Below, piece after piece: positions 1-6,251 of a stretch of 10,684 nt of DNA. The first letter of the stretch is position 1. The number at the start of each line of letters is the position of its first letter. The position numbers and the translations under genes are program-made. Source of the stretch: CBDUQP01 sp965369385 (GTDB taxonomy: Bacteria; Planctomycetota; Phycisphaerae; SM23-33); NCBI GenBank assembly GCA_965369385.1, contig CBDUQP010000116.1, forward strand, positions 1-10,684, written 5' to 3'. Below the pieces are notes generated by a model that worked only from the letters and a program-made list of their open reading frames with translations, had not been told where the DNA came from and did not search any database.

Positions 1-19
1 CTGGCTTGCGGCATGGGGA

Positions 20-49
20 TTGCCACTACGCGCAGTCATATATTAATAT
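20..49 (+). promoter_or_regulatory. Possible sigma70-type promoter
   Basis: TTGCCA at 20-25 and TAATAT at 44-49 are separated by 18 bases, close to the -35/-10 consensus. The -10 lies inside the perfect palindrome TATATTAATATA (39-50). No gene starts nearby (the first supported start is at 639), so the transcript would have a very long leader, or the match may be chance in AT-rich DNA. Confidence 0.2.
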
Positions 50-229
50 ACTGACCGGTGGGGCTGGTTCTGATGCGGGGAATTGTGGAAATTTGTGGAT
101 GAAAGCGAAAGAAGAATCGCGAAAAACTCCCGGCCGACACGCCAAAACGCTACGAAAACAGCGAATTTTGCAAATGATGCACATGCGACGCCCATTGTAA
201 TTGTGAATCATGGCTAACGGCTGGTAGGA

Positions 230-254
230 TTGGCAATTAACGGCCGATTGTCAA
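230..254. repeat. Hairpin, 8-bp stem
   Basis: TTGGCAAT (230-237) pairs with ATTGTCAA (247-254) with one G-U pair and a 9-base loop containing the palindrome CGGCCG. It sits just upstream of the TGCACC cluster and may be part of the same regulatory or structured segment. Confidence 0.4.
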
Positions 255-260
255 CGCTCA

Positions 261-311
261 AAAAAGGTGCACAAGATGGCATTCGTGCACCAATTTGCAC
301 CTTTTTGCACC
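261..311. promoter_or_regulatory. Inverted repeat with helically phased TGCACC hexamers
   Basis: AAAAAGGTGCA (261-271) and TGCACCTTTTT (296-306) form a perfect 11-bp inverted repeat. TGCACC also recurs at 286-291, 296-301 and 306-311, and its complement GGTGCA lies at 266-271. The start positions 266, 286, 296 and 306 are all multiples of 10 bp apart, placing the copies on one face of the helix. This is the geometry of an operator for a cooperatively binding protein. The A/T-flanked dyad could instead be a bidirectional terminator, but the 24-base loop and the lack of a further T run make that weaker. Confidence 0.4.
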
Positions 312-328
312 ATTGCGAATCACGCAAT
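312..328. repeat. Hairpin, 6-bp stem
   Basis: ATTGCG (312-317) and CGCAAT (323-328) form a perfect stem with a 5-base loop. It begins one base after the last TGCACC hexamer, adding to the density of dyad symmetry between 230 and 328. Confidence 0.35.
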
Positions 329-638
329 ATGCGGGGGCAATGGGTGTGAGATCGGCCGGGTTTTCTGGGGATCCGCACAAGCATTTTTAGTCAGAAATTG
401 GTTGCTGGCGAGACTCCCGTTCGATGGAAGACATGCTCTGTCGACGCGCAGGGCAGGGCAGGGCGCAACCCATAGAGAAGCATGACGAGATTCGTGAGTC
501 CGAAATCCTCTGATTAGATGCGATTGCCCTGGGTGGCGGGTGCTTCGCGGTTGTAAGATGGGGCCGGAGAAACTATCCTCTGTGCGATGTGGTGTTTCTG
601 AGCTTTTGGCGCGAGTATTAGTGCTTACGGAGTCTGGG

Positions 639-1604
639 ATGAACTTGCTTGTTACCGGTGGGGCCGGGTTTATTGGTTCGCATCTTTGCGAGGCGATGGT
701 AGCTGGCGGCCACCGTGTTGTGGCGTTGGATGATCTGTCTACCGGTTCGGCTGAGAATATATCGGTTCTGCGGAACAATCCGCGATTTGAGTTTGTCTTG
801 GGTTCTGTGCTCGATGAATCGGCTGTCCTGCCGCTTGTGGAAAGCTGTGATATGGTATTTCACCTGGCCGCAGCGGTTGGTGTGCAGTTGATAGTGGATC
901 ATCCGGTCCAGACGATAGAGACGAACATTCACGGTTCGGAAGTGGTAATGGGGCTGGCCAACAGGCTTGGCAAGCGGATACTGATAGCTTCGACGAGTGA
1001 AGTTTACGGAAAGAACACGAAAATACCGTTCAGCGAGGATGACGACACCACGCTGGGTTCCACGCGTTATACGCGCTGGAGTTACGCATGCAGCAAGATG
1101 GTGGATGAGTTCCTGGCGTTGGCGTATCACGACGAATTCGGCCTGGAAGCCATCGTGTGCAGGTTCTTCAATACTATCGGCCCGAGGCAGTCAGGCAGTT
1201 ACGGTATGGTGGTTCCCAGGTTCGTAAAATGGGCACTCGCCGGTGAAGATATCCAGATATACGGCACGGGCGAACAGTCGCGGTGTTTCAGCAATGTTCA
1301 TGACATTGTCGGGGCTCTGGGAGCGTTGATGAGCTGCGAGGCGGCTAGCGGCGAGGTGATAAACGTCGGCAACACAGAGCTGGTGAGCATGAACGATCTG
1401 GCGGATATGGTGATCGAGCTGACGGGCTCGGCCAGCCGGAAAGTCCACCTCAGCTATGAGGAAGCGTACGGAAGGCCCTTTGACGATATGATGACCAGGA
1501 AGCCCGATCTTTCTAAAATCGCCGGACTTACCGGGTACGCACCGAAGTATTCCCTGCGAGAAACCTTGCAGGAGATCATCAAATTTGAGAAAACAGACAG
1601 TTGA
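639..1604 (+). CDS. NAD-dependent epimerase/dehydratase (extended SDR)
   Basis: The 321-residue protein is an extended short-chain dehydrogenase/reductase acting on a nucleotide sugar in the cytoplasm, probably for surface polysaccharide or glycan synthesis. Visible motifs are the Rossmann loop GGAGFIG (residues 7-13), the acidic pair D31-D32 that selects NAD over NADP, HLAA (75-78), the STSEVYG block with T119 at the usual catalytic Ser/Thr position, the catalytic Y149xxxK153 pair, and NTIGPRQ (178-184). The family includes UDP-glucose 4-epimerase, UDP-glucuronate decarboxylase and related dehydratases. The exact substrate cannot be read from the sequence. The frame is open upstream to 540, but the ATG at 639 is chosen because GGAG lies 6 bases before it (629-632) and the protein then begins directly with the first beta strand, as in the family. 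metG follows after 56 bases. Confidence 0.9.
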   Translation: MNLLVTGGAGFIGSHLCEAMVAGGHRVVALDDLSTGSAENISVLRNNPRFEFVLGSVLDESAVLPLVESCDMVFHLAAAVGVQLIVDHPVQTIETNIHGSEVVMGLANRLGKRILIASTSEVYGKNTKIPFSEDDDTTLGSTRYTRWSYACSKMVDEFLALAYHDEFGLEAIVCRFFNTIGPRQSGSYGMVVPRFVKWALAGEDIQIYGTGEQSRCFSNVHDIVGALGALMSCEAASGEVINVGNTELVSMNDLADMVIELTGSASRKVHLSYEEAYGRPFDDMMTRKPDLSKIAGLTGYAPKYSLRETLQEIIKFEKTDS

Positions 1605-1605
1605 T

Positions 1606-1628
1606 CAAGCCGCCGGTGTGGCAGCTTG
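1606..1628 (+). terminator. Hairpin after the epimerase, weak terminator or spacer structure
   Basis: CAAGC (1606-1610) pairs with GCTTG (1624-1628), then after one mismatch GCC (1612-1614) pairs with GGC (1620-1622) around the loop GGTGT. No T run follows, so full Rho-independent termination is doubtful. It may only modulate read-through into metG. Confidence 0.3.
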
Positions 1629-1660
1629 GTTGAATTCAGTGTCAGGACGGTTCAGGCATC

Positions 1661-3220
1661 ATGAGCAAAACATTCTACGTTACTACGCCCATTTACTACG
1701 TTAACGATGTCCCGCACATCGGCCATTCGTATACTACGATTGCCGCCGACGTGCTGGCGAGGTTCTTCCGCGCAGACGGACGCGACGTTCGTTTCCTCAC
1801 CGGAACCGACGAGCATGGCATAAAGATCGTCAAGGCGGCGGCCGAGAAGGGAATAACCCCGCAGGAACTCGCAGATCAGGTGGTTGTGCATTTCGAGGAA
1901 CTGTGGAAAGACCTGAACATCACTAACGATGATTTCATCCGCACCAGCCACCCTCGCCACGAAGCACGAGTGCAGAAGATTATCGAGGAACTCGTCGCCA
2001 AGGATGAGATATACCTCGGGCGCTACGAAGGCCTGTACGATGAAGGTCAGGAAGAGTTTGTGACCGAGTCTACCGCGCGTGAGAACGATTATTGCAGCGC
2101 CATCAACGGCAAGCCGCTAGTGCGTTACAGCGAAGAGAACTACTTCTTCCGCCTGGCAAAGTGGATCCCGGTTCTTCAGAAGTATATTGAGGATCACCCC
2201 GAGTTCATCCAGCCGACTGCGAGGCGAAACGAAGTAACCAGCAAGCTCAAGCAGGGCGTGGAAGATCTCTGCATCTCGCGGGCCGCGGAAAAGCTCGGCG
2301 GATGGGGCATCCCAATGCCTAATGATCCTGAACACAGCGTTTATGTGTGGATCGACGCGCTGAGTAATTACTATACCGCATTGGGCTGGCCTGAAGTGGG
2401 CGACGAGTATGACGGTAAGAACGTGGACTACTGGCCGTGCGATGTTCATCTGATCGGTAAGGATATTCTGTGGTTCCACACGGTTTACTGGCCCTGCATG
2501 CTGCTCGCGCTTGGCCAGCCGCTGCCTAAAACCGTATTTGCCCACGGGTGGTGGACTTCTGAAGGCAAGAAGATGTCCAAGAGCCTGGGTAACTTCGTGT
2601 CGTGCGATATGATCCGGGAGATATGCCAGGAGTATTCGCGAGATGTGTATCGTTACTTCCTGCTGCGTGCGGTGAATTTCGGTTCAGATGGCGATTTCAG
2701 CCACGATGCGCTTAAGCTACGGTATAACACGGAGCTAGCCAATAGCCTGGGTAACCTTCTCAGCCGCACGGTTAAGATGATCGGCAAGTACTTCGATGAT
2801 GAGATTCCTGCTTCCGGGCCCACCGGTGACGAGGAGCAGCCCGTTCTGACCGCGGCTGCGGATCTTCGCGATTCAGCAGTAGGCGCGATGGAGGTGTGCG
2901 GATTCGATACATATATTGATAAGGTTCTGGCTTTGGCGGCAGCGACAAACCGATATATCGATGTGACCGCGCCGTTCAAATTGGCGAAAGATCCCGATCA
3001 ACGTGAAAAACTGGGTACTATACTGTACACTTGCGCCGAGGCGGTTCGGATAATATTTCTTCATCTGACGCCGATTATGCCGGAGACTGCGGTGTTGGGA
3101 TTGCAGCAGTTAGGTGTTACGGTGTCGGACGAGACGCTGGGCTCGCAGGCCGAGTGGGGCGGGCTTGCGGCAGGTACGCAAGTATGCCAAGGTGAGGGGC
3201 TGTTCCCGAGGAAACAGTAA
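1661..3220 (+). CDS. metG: Methionyl-tRNA synthetase
   Basis: This cytoplasmic class I aminoacyl-tRNA synthetase charges tRNA-Met with methionine. Class I signatures are clear: HIGH at residues 19-22, GTDEHG at 48-53, and KMSKS at 304-308 followed by LGN. The C-terminal half (about 350-500) is the helical anticodon-binding domain. The 519-residue protein ends without the EMAP-II/Trbp111-like tRNA-binding extension that longer MetRS carry. The connective-peptide knuckle (about 124-150) reads GLYDEGQEEF, where zinc-binding forms have a CxxC pair, so this appears to be the single-knuckle, zinc-free type. An AGG lies 4 bases before the ATG and AGGA lies 13 bases before it, so the ribosome-binding site is modest. 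The TAA stop overlaps the next gene's ATG by one base, implying a joint transcript and coupled translation. Confidence 0.97.
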   Translation: MSKTFYVTTPIYYVNDVPHIGHSYTTIAADVLARFFRADGRDVRFLTGTDEHGIKIVKAAAEKGITPQELADQVVVHFEELWKDLNITNDDFIRTSHPRHEARVQKIIEELVAKDEIYLGRYEGLYDEGQEEFVTESTARENDYCSAINGKPLVRYSEENYFFRLAKWIPVLQKYIEDHPEFIQPTARRNEVTSKLKQGVEDLCISRAAEKLGGWGIPMPNDPEHSVYVWIDALSNYYTALGWPEVGDEYDGKNVDYWPCDVHLIGKDILWFHTVYWPCMLLALGQPLPKTVFAHGWWTSEGKKMSKSLGNFVSCDMIREICQEYSRDVYRYFLLRAVNFGSDGDFSHDALKLRYNTELANSLGNLLSRTVKMIGKYFDDEIPASGPTGDEEQPVLTAAADLRDSAVGAMEVCGFDTYIDKVLALAAATNRYIDVTAPFKLAKDPDQREKLGTILYTCAEAVRIIFLHLTPIMPETAVLGLQQLGVTVSDETLGSQAEWGGLAAGTQVCQGEGLFPRKQ

Positions 3221-3624
3221 TGACTGAAGACGTTCAAAAATCGATGGATGAGGTTATCCGCCAAGACGGTCGCTATCCGATGGAGGCGTTCGCGTTCCTG
3301 CATGATGGTTTGTCATATGCGGTAGACGATGCCTACGGTGGCGATAATCCGGGTGAAGACGCTGGCGACACTCGCCACGTGACAGGTCCGCAGTTGTGCG
3401 GCGCTCTTCGCGATTTGGCGAAGATACGATGGGGCAATCTGGCCCGCACCGTGCTGTCGAAGTGGAATCTGACCAGCACGCTGGATTTCGGCAATATGGT
3501 CTATCTGCTGGTGGATAGCGGTATGATGCGCAAGACTGAAGACGACAGTTTGGAGGACTTCCGCGAAGTGTTTGCCTTCGACGAAGCCTTCAAGACCGAC
3601 GTGCGCTTTGAGATGAAGGAATAG
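3220..3624 (+). CDS. Minf_1886 family protein (function unknown)
   Basis: This 134-residue soluble protein has no signal peptide or membrane segment. It matches what I recall of the Minf_1886 family, small uncharacterised proteins found largely in Planctomycetota, Verrucomicrobiota and relatives. Characteristic stretches are RYPMEAFAFLHDGL (about 19-30), RHVTGPQLC (52-60) and FGNMVYLLVDSGMM (90-103), with an acidic C-terminus. No catalytic motif is evident. The middle and C-terminal regions look like a compact helical fold, possibly for binding a partner. The ATG shares its A with the metG stop (TAATG), and GAGGA lies 7 bases upstream inside metG, so translation is probably coupled to metG. 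That hints at, but does not show, a link to translation. The last base of the stop codon begins a 7-bp hairpin. Confidence 0.85.
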   Translation: MTEDVQKSMDEVIRQDGRYPMEAFAFLHDGLSYAVDDAYGGDNPGEDAGDTRHVTGPQLCGALRDLAKIRWGNLARTVLSKWNLTSTLDFGNMVYLLVDSGMMRKTEDDSLEDFREVFAFDEAFKTDVRFEMKE

Positions 3625-3647
3625 CGATACGTCAGACAGAGTATCGC
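3624..3647 (+). terminator. Hairpin at the end of the metG operon
   Basis: GCGATAC (3624-3630) and GTATCGC (3641-3647) form a perfect 7-bp stem with a 10-base loop, starting at the last base of the stop codon. No T run follows. It could protect the 3' end or act with Rho. A separate perfect palindrome, CCTTCGAAGG, lies at 3660-3669. Confidence 0.35.
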
Positions 3648-3752
3648 ATCGGGTATTGTCCTTCGAAGGGTCTGGAGAATATCCTGCTGTGGCCAGGCGA
3701 AGTGGGATTTCTTTTGAAGTTACTGTTTGACTGCGGTTTATAGAGGTGTTCT

Positions 3753-4745
3753 GTGGGTCCAGGTAAGACCGTTCGTATCCTTGTTCCGGCTTGTATGCTG
3801 CTTATTGCAGGAATGCTGGCCGGCTGTGACGAATCCCAATTCAATACCGGCGGACAAAGCGAACTGGATGCTCCGGCGGGTTATGTCAGCGTTAATCGCA
3901 TGGCGACAGAGCTCGGGATGCAGGTCGAATCCGTCAGCCCCGAGAGTGCCAATCTCTCTGATGGGCACAATAGCATCATGCTGTTGGTCGGTCATGCCGG
4001 CGATACATACATCAATGGCAAGCTCCTTTCCACTTCCGGTAGCATAGTCGAGCGAGATGGCATGGTATTCGTGCCTGCTCATCTGATCAGCCGGGCGTGC
4101 GCAGCCATGACGGTGTCGGAAGAACCTTCCCTGTGGGACCGCCAGGTTTACGCCTCCGCTTCTTCGCATACCAGCCCGCGGGTTTCCTTCTCAACAGCCA
4201 GCAGCTTTGGCGTTGTGGTGCTGGATCCGGGACATGGCGGAAAGGACACAGGCGCTATCGGAATCGGCGGTGTTCGCGAGAAGGATCTCAACCTTGCGGT
4301 CGCCCTGAAAGTGCGTAAATTGCTTCAGAGCAGGGGTGTTGACGTGCGGATGACCAGATCAGGCGATAAGTTCGTCTCGCTTAACGGCCGCGTGGGTTTC
4401 GCAGCCAGGGTGGGTGCGGACCTTTTCGTGAGCATCCACGCGGATGCAGCCAGGAGGCGATCCGCCCGTGGATACACGGTTTACGTACCACGCGCACGCC
4501 GGACGCAGGCCAAAACCCTTGCTACAGGCATGCTTAGGCAAATGGGAAATACGGGGCTGCCAAGCCGTGGGATTCGCCCGGCGAACTTCCGTGTCCTTGC
4601 CAATACTACATGCCCCGCAGTATTGCTTGAAATGGGGTATCTTACCAACCGCAGCGATGTAAGAAGGCTTCAAGGAAGGCAATTCCAGAACAGTTGCGCA
4701 AATGCCGTAGCAGACTCCATCTTTGCATGCTTGACACGGGGGTAG
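3753..4745 (+). CDS. Lipoprotein N-acetylmuramoyl-L-alanine amidase (Amidase_3)
   Basis: This predicted zinc amidase cuts the bond between N-acetylmuramic acid and the stem peptide of peptidoglycan, outside the inner membrane. The start is GTG, supported by AGAGGTG (3742-3748) just upstream. Residues 1-25 are a lipoprotein signal ending in the lipobox LAGC, with C25 the lipidated residue. Residues about 42-118 resemble the copper amine oxidase N-terminal-like domain (Cu_amine_oxidN1), a non-catalytic module common in cell-wall proteins (YINGK, then VFVPAHLIS). The Amidase_3 domain runs from about 153 to 328, with expected zinc ligands H161 (DPGHGG), E176 (REKDLN) and H229 (SIHAD) and catalytic E293 (LLEMGYLTN). 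Length (330) fits a single catalytic domain plus stalk. It stands alone, 128 bases after the Minf_1886 gene and 117 before purC. Residue +2 after the lipid cysteine is Asp, an inner-membrane retention signal in E. coli; its meaning here is unknown. Confidence 0.9.
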   Translation: MGPGKTVRILVPACMLLIAGMLAGCDESQFNTGGQSELDAPAGYVSVNRMATELGMQVESVSPESANLSDGHNSIMLLVGHAGDTYINGKLLSTSGSIVERDGMVFVPAHLISRACAAMTVSEEPSLWDRQVYASASSHTSPRVSFSTASSFGVVVLDPGHGGKDTGAIGIGGVREKDLNLAVALKVRKLLQSRGVDVRMTRSGDKFVSLNGRVGFAARVGADLFVSIHADAARRRSARGYTVYVPRARRTQAKTLATGMLRQMGNTGLPSRGIRPANFRVLANTTCPAVLLEMGYLTNRSDVRRLQGRQFQNSCANAVADSIFACLTRG

Positions 4746-4764
4746 CTGACGTGTTGGAATATAG

Positions 4765-4782
4765 CTTCCGGGCTTGCGGAGG
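4765..4782 (+). terminator. Possible hairpin between the amidase gene and purC
   Basis: CTTCCG (4765-4770) can pair with CGGAGG (4777-4782), including one G-U pair, around a 6-base loop. A GC-rich stretch and TCTTT follow. There is no proper T tract, so termination here is only a possibility. Confidence 0.2.
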
Positions 4783-4862
4783 GCTGCGGGGCCGCGTCTT
4801 TGACCATCTTGGACAGGTGGCGATGCTTGCAGGTTGAGTTGTTTTAGGATAGAAGGATACAA

Positions 4863-5759
4863 ATGAAATCTACTGCATTACTGACGACATCCGTGGGCAA
4901 TCGCCCGAAACGCAGCGGCAAGGTTCGCGATCTCTATGACCTGTCGGATTCGCTGCTGATGGTGGCTACGGATCGCATAAGTGCCTACGACGTTGTTATG
5001 CCCAATGGCATTCCCGACAAGGGACGGGTCCTTACGCAGATAAGTGCGTTCTGGTTTGACTTCCTCAAGGATGTCACTGCCAACCATCTGCTTTCGGTCG
5101 ACATGAAAGATCTTCCCGAAGAGCTGCAGGGCGAGGAAGAACTCGAAGGCCGCTTCATGCTCTGCAAGAAGGCCAAGGTCGTTCCCATAGAATGCATCGT
5201 TCGTGGGTACCTCGCCGGTGGCGGATGGCGGGAATACAAGAAGAGCGGGACCATTTGCGGTATCGAGCTGCCCACCAAGCTCAAAGAAGCCTCGAAATTG
5301 CCCGAACCGATCTTCACCCCGACCACCAAAGCCGAAGAAGGACATGACGAGAACATGACCTTCGAAGAAGGTTGCGATCTGGTTGGCACCGAGACAATGG
5401 AGCAACTTCGAGATCGCTCTATCGCAGTCTACAAGAAGGCCGCCGAATACGCAGCCGAGCGCGGAATCATTCTTGCAGATACCAAGTTTGAGTGGGGCCA
5501 CGATGAAGATGGCGAACTCATGCTCATCGATGAAGTGCTCACGCCCGATTCATCACGATTCTGGCCGGCCGAAGGGTACAAACCCGGGAAAGGCCAGCCG
5601 TCATTCGATAAGCAGTTCGTTCGGGATTATCTGGACAAGATCAAGTTCGATCGCCAGCCGCCAGCACCGCCGCTGCCCACCGAAGTAGTACAAAACACCC
5701 GCGCAAAGTACATCGAAGCCTTCACCAGCCTAACCGGCCAAAAATTCGCCTGGGAATGA
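4863..5759 (+). CDS. purC: Phosphoribosylaminoimidazole-succinocarboxamide synthase (SAICAR synthetase)
   Basis: This cytoplasmic enzyme of purine synthesis joins aspartate to CAIR using ATP, giving SAICAR. Diagnostic blocks appear in order: SGKVRDLY (residues 18-25, ATP-binding loop), TDRISAYD (36-43), ECIVRGYLAGGGW (110-122), the FTPTTKAEEGHDEN segment (151-164), DTKFEWG (206-212) and LIDEVLTPDSSRFWP (221-235). At 298 residues it is the longer, single-domain form also seen in yeast, rather than the roughly 240-residue bacterial form. AAGGA (4853-4857) lies 5 bases before the ATG. No other pur gene is adjacent, so it is not in a purine operon here. The C-terminus (about 265-298) is the usual proline-rich linker plus final helix. 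Confidence 0.97.
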   Translation: MKSTALLTTSVGNRPKRSGKVRDLYDLSDSLLMVATDRISAYDVVMPNGIPDKGRVLTQISAFWFDFLKDVTANHLLSVDMKDLPEELQGEEELEGRFMLCKKAKVVPIECIVRGYLAGGGWREYKKSGTICGIELPTKLKEASKLPEPIFTPTTKAEEGHDENMTFEEGCDLVGTETMEQLRDRSIAVYKKAAEYAAERGIILADTKFEWGHDEDGELMLIDEVLTPDSSRFWPAEGYKPGKGQPSFDKQFVRDYLDKIKFDRQPPAPPLPTEVVQNTRAKYIEAFTSLTGQKFAWE

Positions 5760-5801
5760 TTTTAGGACGGGCGTATCGGCAGATATGACGCTTGCGCGTT
5801 C

Positions 5802-5876
5802 TTGCCTGCCTGCTGTGACCGACAGGTTGCCGTCCGGCGATGGTGCGTTTTTCTGGCCGGCGATGCCGACAGGCAA
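5802..5876 (+). ncRNA. Candidate structured RNA segment upstream of a terminator
   Basis: TTGCCTG (5802-5808) can pair with CAGGCAA (5870-5876) as a closing stem. Inside it, CTGT (5813-5816) pairs with ACAG (5822-5825) around a 5-base loop. GCCGTCC (5829-5835) pairs with GGCCGGC (5855-5861) with one mismatch. Together they would make a three-way junction just before the terminator. CCGGCGATG occurs twice (5834-5842 and 5857-5865). I recognise no known RNA family. It could be a purC 3' UTR, a small RNA or a repeat remnant. Confidence 0.25.
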
Positions 5877-5892
5877 TGAAACAGGGGAGAAT

Positions 5893-5937
5893 GCGGGATG
5901 TCTACGGATTACACCAGTAGGCGTCCCGCTTTTTTTT
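5893..5937 (+). terminator. Strong intrinsic terminator downstream of purC
   Basis: Bases 5893-5905 pair without interruption with 5917-5929: 13 bp including two G-U pairs, with a GC-rich base GCGGGA/TCCCGC. The loop has 11 bases, and eight T residues (5930-5937) follow directly. This is a textbook Rho-independent terminator for + strand transcription. It lies 133 bases beyond the purC stop and should isolate purC from the esterase gene. Confidence 0.9.
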
Positions 5938-6085
5938 CAGCCATCGACAGACATCAAAACACATCACAGCTCATGGCGCAATAGGTAATTCTCCGAAAGC
6001 TGCGAAGTGGTTCTACCACAAACAAACCCACTGCAATACGAGTGCCGAACAGGATTGGGACAGTCCAACATCGCTGCAGTTTACC

Positions 6086-6121
6086 CTGCGAAGCTCGCAG
6101 AGCCTGTCCGCCGTGGCGGGC
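6086..6121. repeat. REP-like double hairpin
   Basis: CTGCGA (6086-6091) and TCGCAG (6095-6100) form a 6-bp stem with a 3-base loop. GTCCGC (6106-6111) and GCGGGC (6116-6121) then form a second 6-bp stem with one G-U pair. GC-rich paired hairpins of this kind (TCCGCCGTGGCGG cores) recur as dispersed extragenic palindromes in some bacteria. Only one copy is in the window, so repeat status is inference. Confidence 0.4.
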
Positions 6122-6251
6122 GAAGCATGGTCCCCGTTTTGCTCTGGCCATCTTTCCTCCAGTCTGGTAATAAAGTGTTTCGACCGTGTTTGTGGTAGAC
6201 GCGCGTGCAGGTTTCTGCCGCTGCTGATCGCATTATTTCAGGAGATTACTG

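Larger units (their letters stand above)
1..638. other. Long non-coding leader region before the epimerase gene
   Basis: I see no convincing gene here. The short open frames on both strands (for example 6-200 +, 267-485 +, 320-778 -) lack ribosome-binding sites and recognisable protein sequence. The region holds a 12-bp AT palindrome (39-50), a hairpin at 230-254, an 11-bp inverted repeat at 261-271/296-306, phased TGCACC hexamers at 286, 296 and 306, a hairpin at 312-328, and a short GGGCA tandem near 450-465. It could be the upstream regulatory region of the epimerase or the 3' end of a transcription unit outside the window. Confidence 0.6.
5760..6251. other. Long spacer between purC and the esterase
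   Basis: No gene is supported here; the open frames at 5785-5988 (+) and 5954-6151 (-) have no ribosome-binding site or family resemblance. The first part (5802-5876) can fold into a small multi-branched structure, followed by a strong terminator at 5893-5937. The second part contains a REP-like double hairpin at 6086-6121. No convincing -35/-10 pair for the esterase could be found by eye. Confidence 0.6.

Noticed and set aside
286..311. CRISPR-like or tandem-repeat array from the TGCACC copies
   Set aside because: Units are only 6 bp with 4-bp gaps and three copies; this fits protein-binding sites, not a CRISPR array.
540..638. Upstream extension of the epimerase to 540
   Set aside because: The added 33 residues have no family counterpart, and a good GGAG site precedes the ATG at 639, where the Rossmann fold begins.
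1605..1660. T-box leader upstream of metG
   Set aside because: The gap is only 56 bases, with no T-box sequence and no terminator/antiterminator pair.
4359..4862. Minus-strand open frame of 167 codons across the amidase gene
   Set aside because: It lies opposite a gene with intact catalytic motifs, resembles no known protein, and is explained by the codon pattern of the + strand.
4878..5501. Minus-strand open frame of 207 codons opposite purC
   Set aside because: purC is unmistakable on the + strand; the antisense frame has no family features or ribosome-binding site.
5829..5865. Fluoride riboswitch, suggested by GGCGATGG
   Set aside because: The required downstream pairing and CTGATG-type segment are absent, and no fluoride exporter gene follows.
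5785..5988. Small + strand open frame of 67 codons after purC
   Set aside because: It spans the strong terminator hairpin and its T tract and has no ribosome-binding site.
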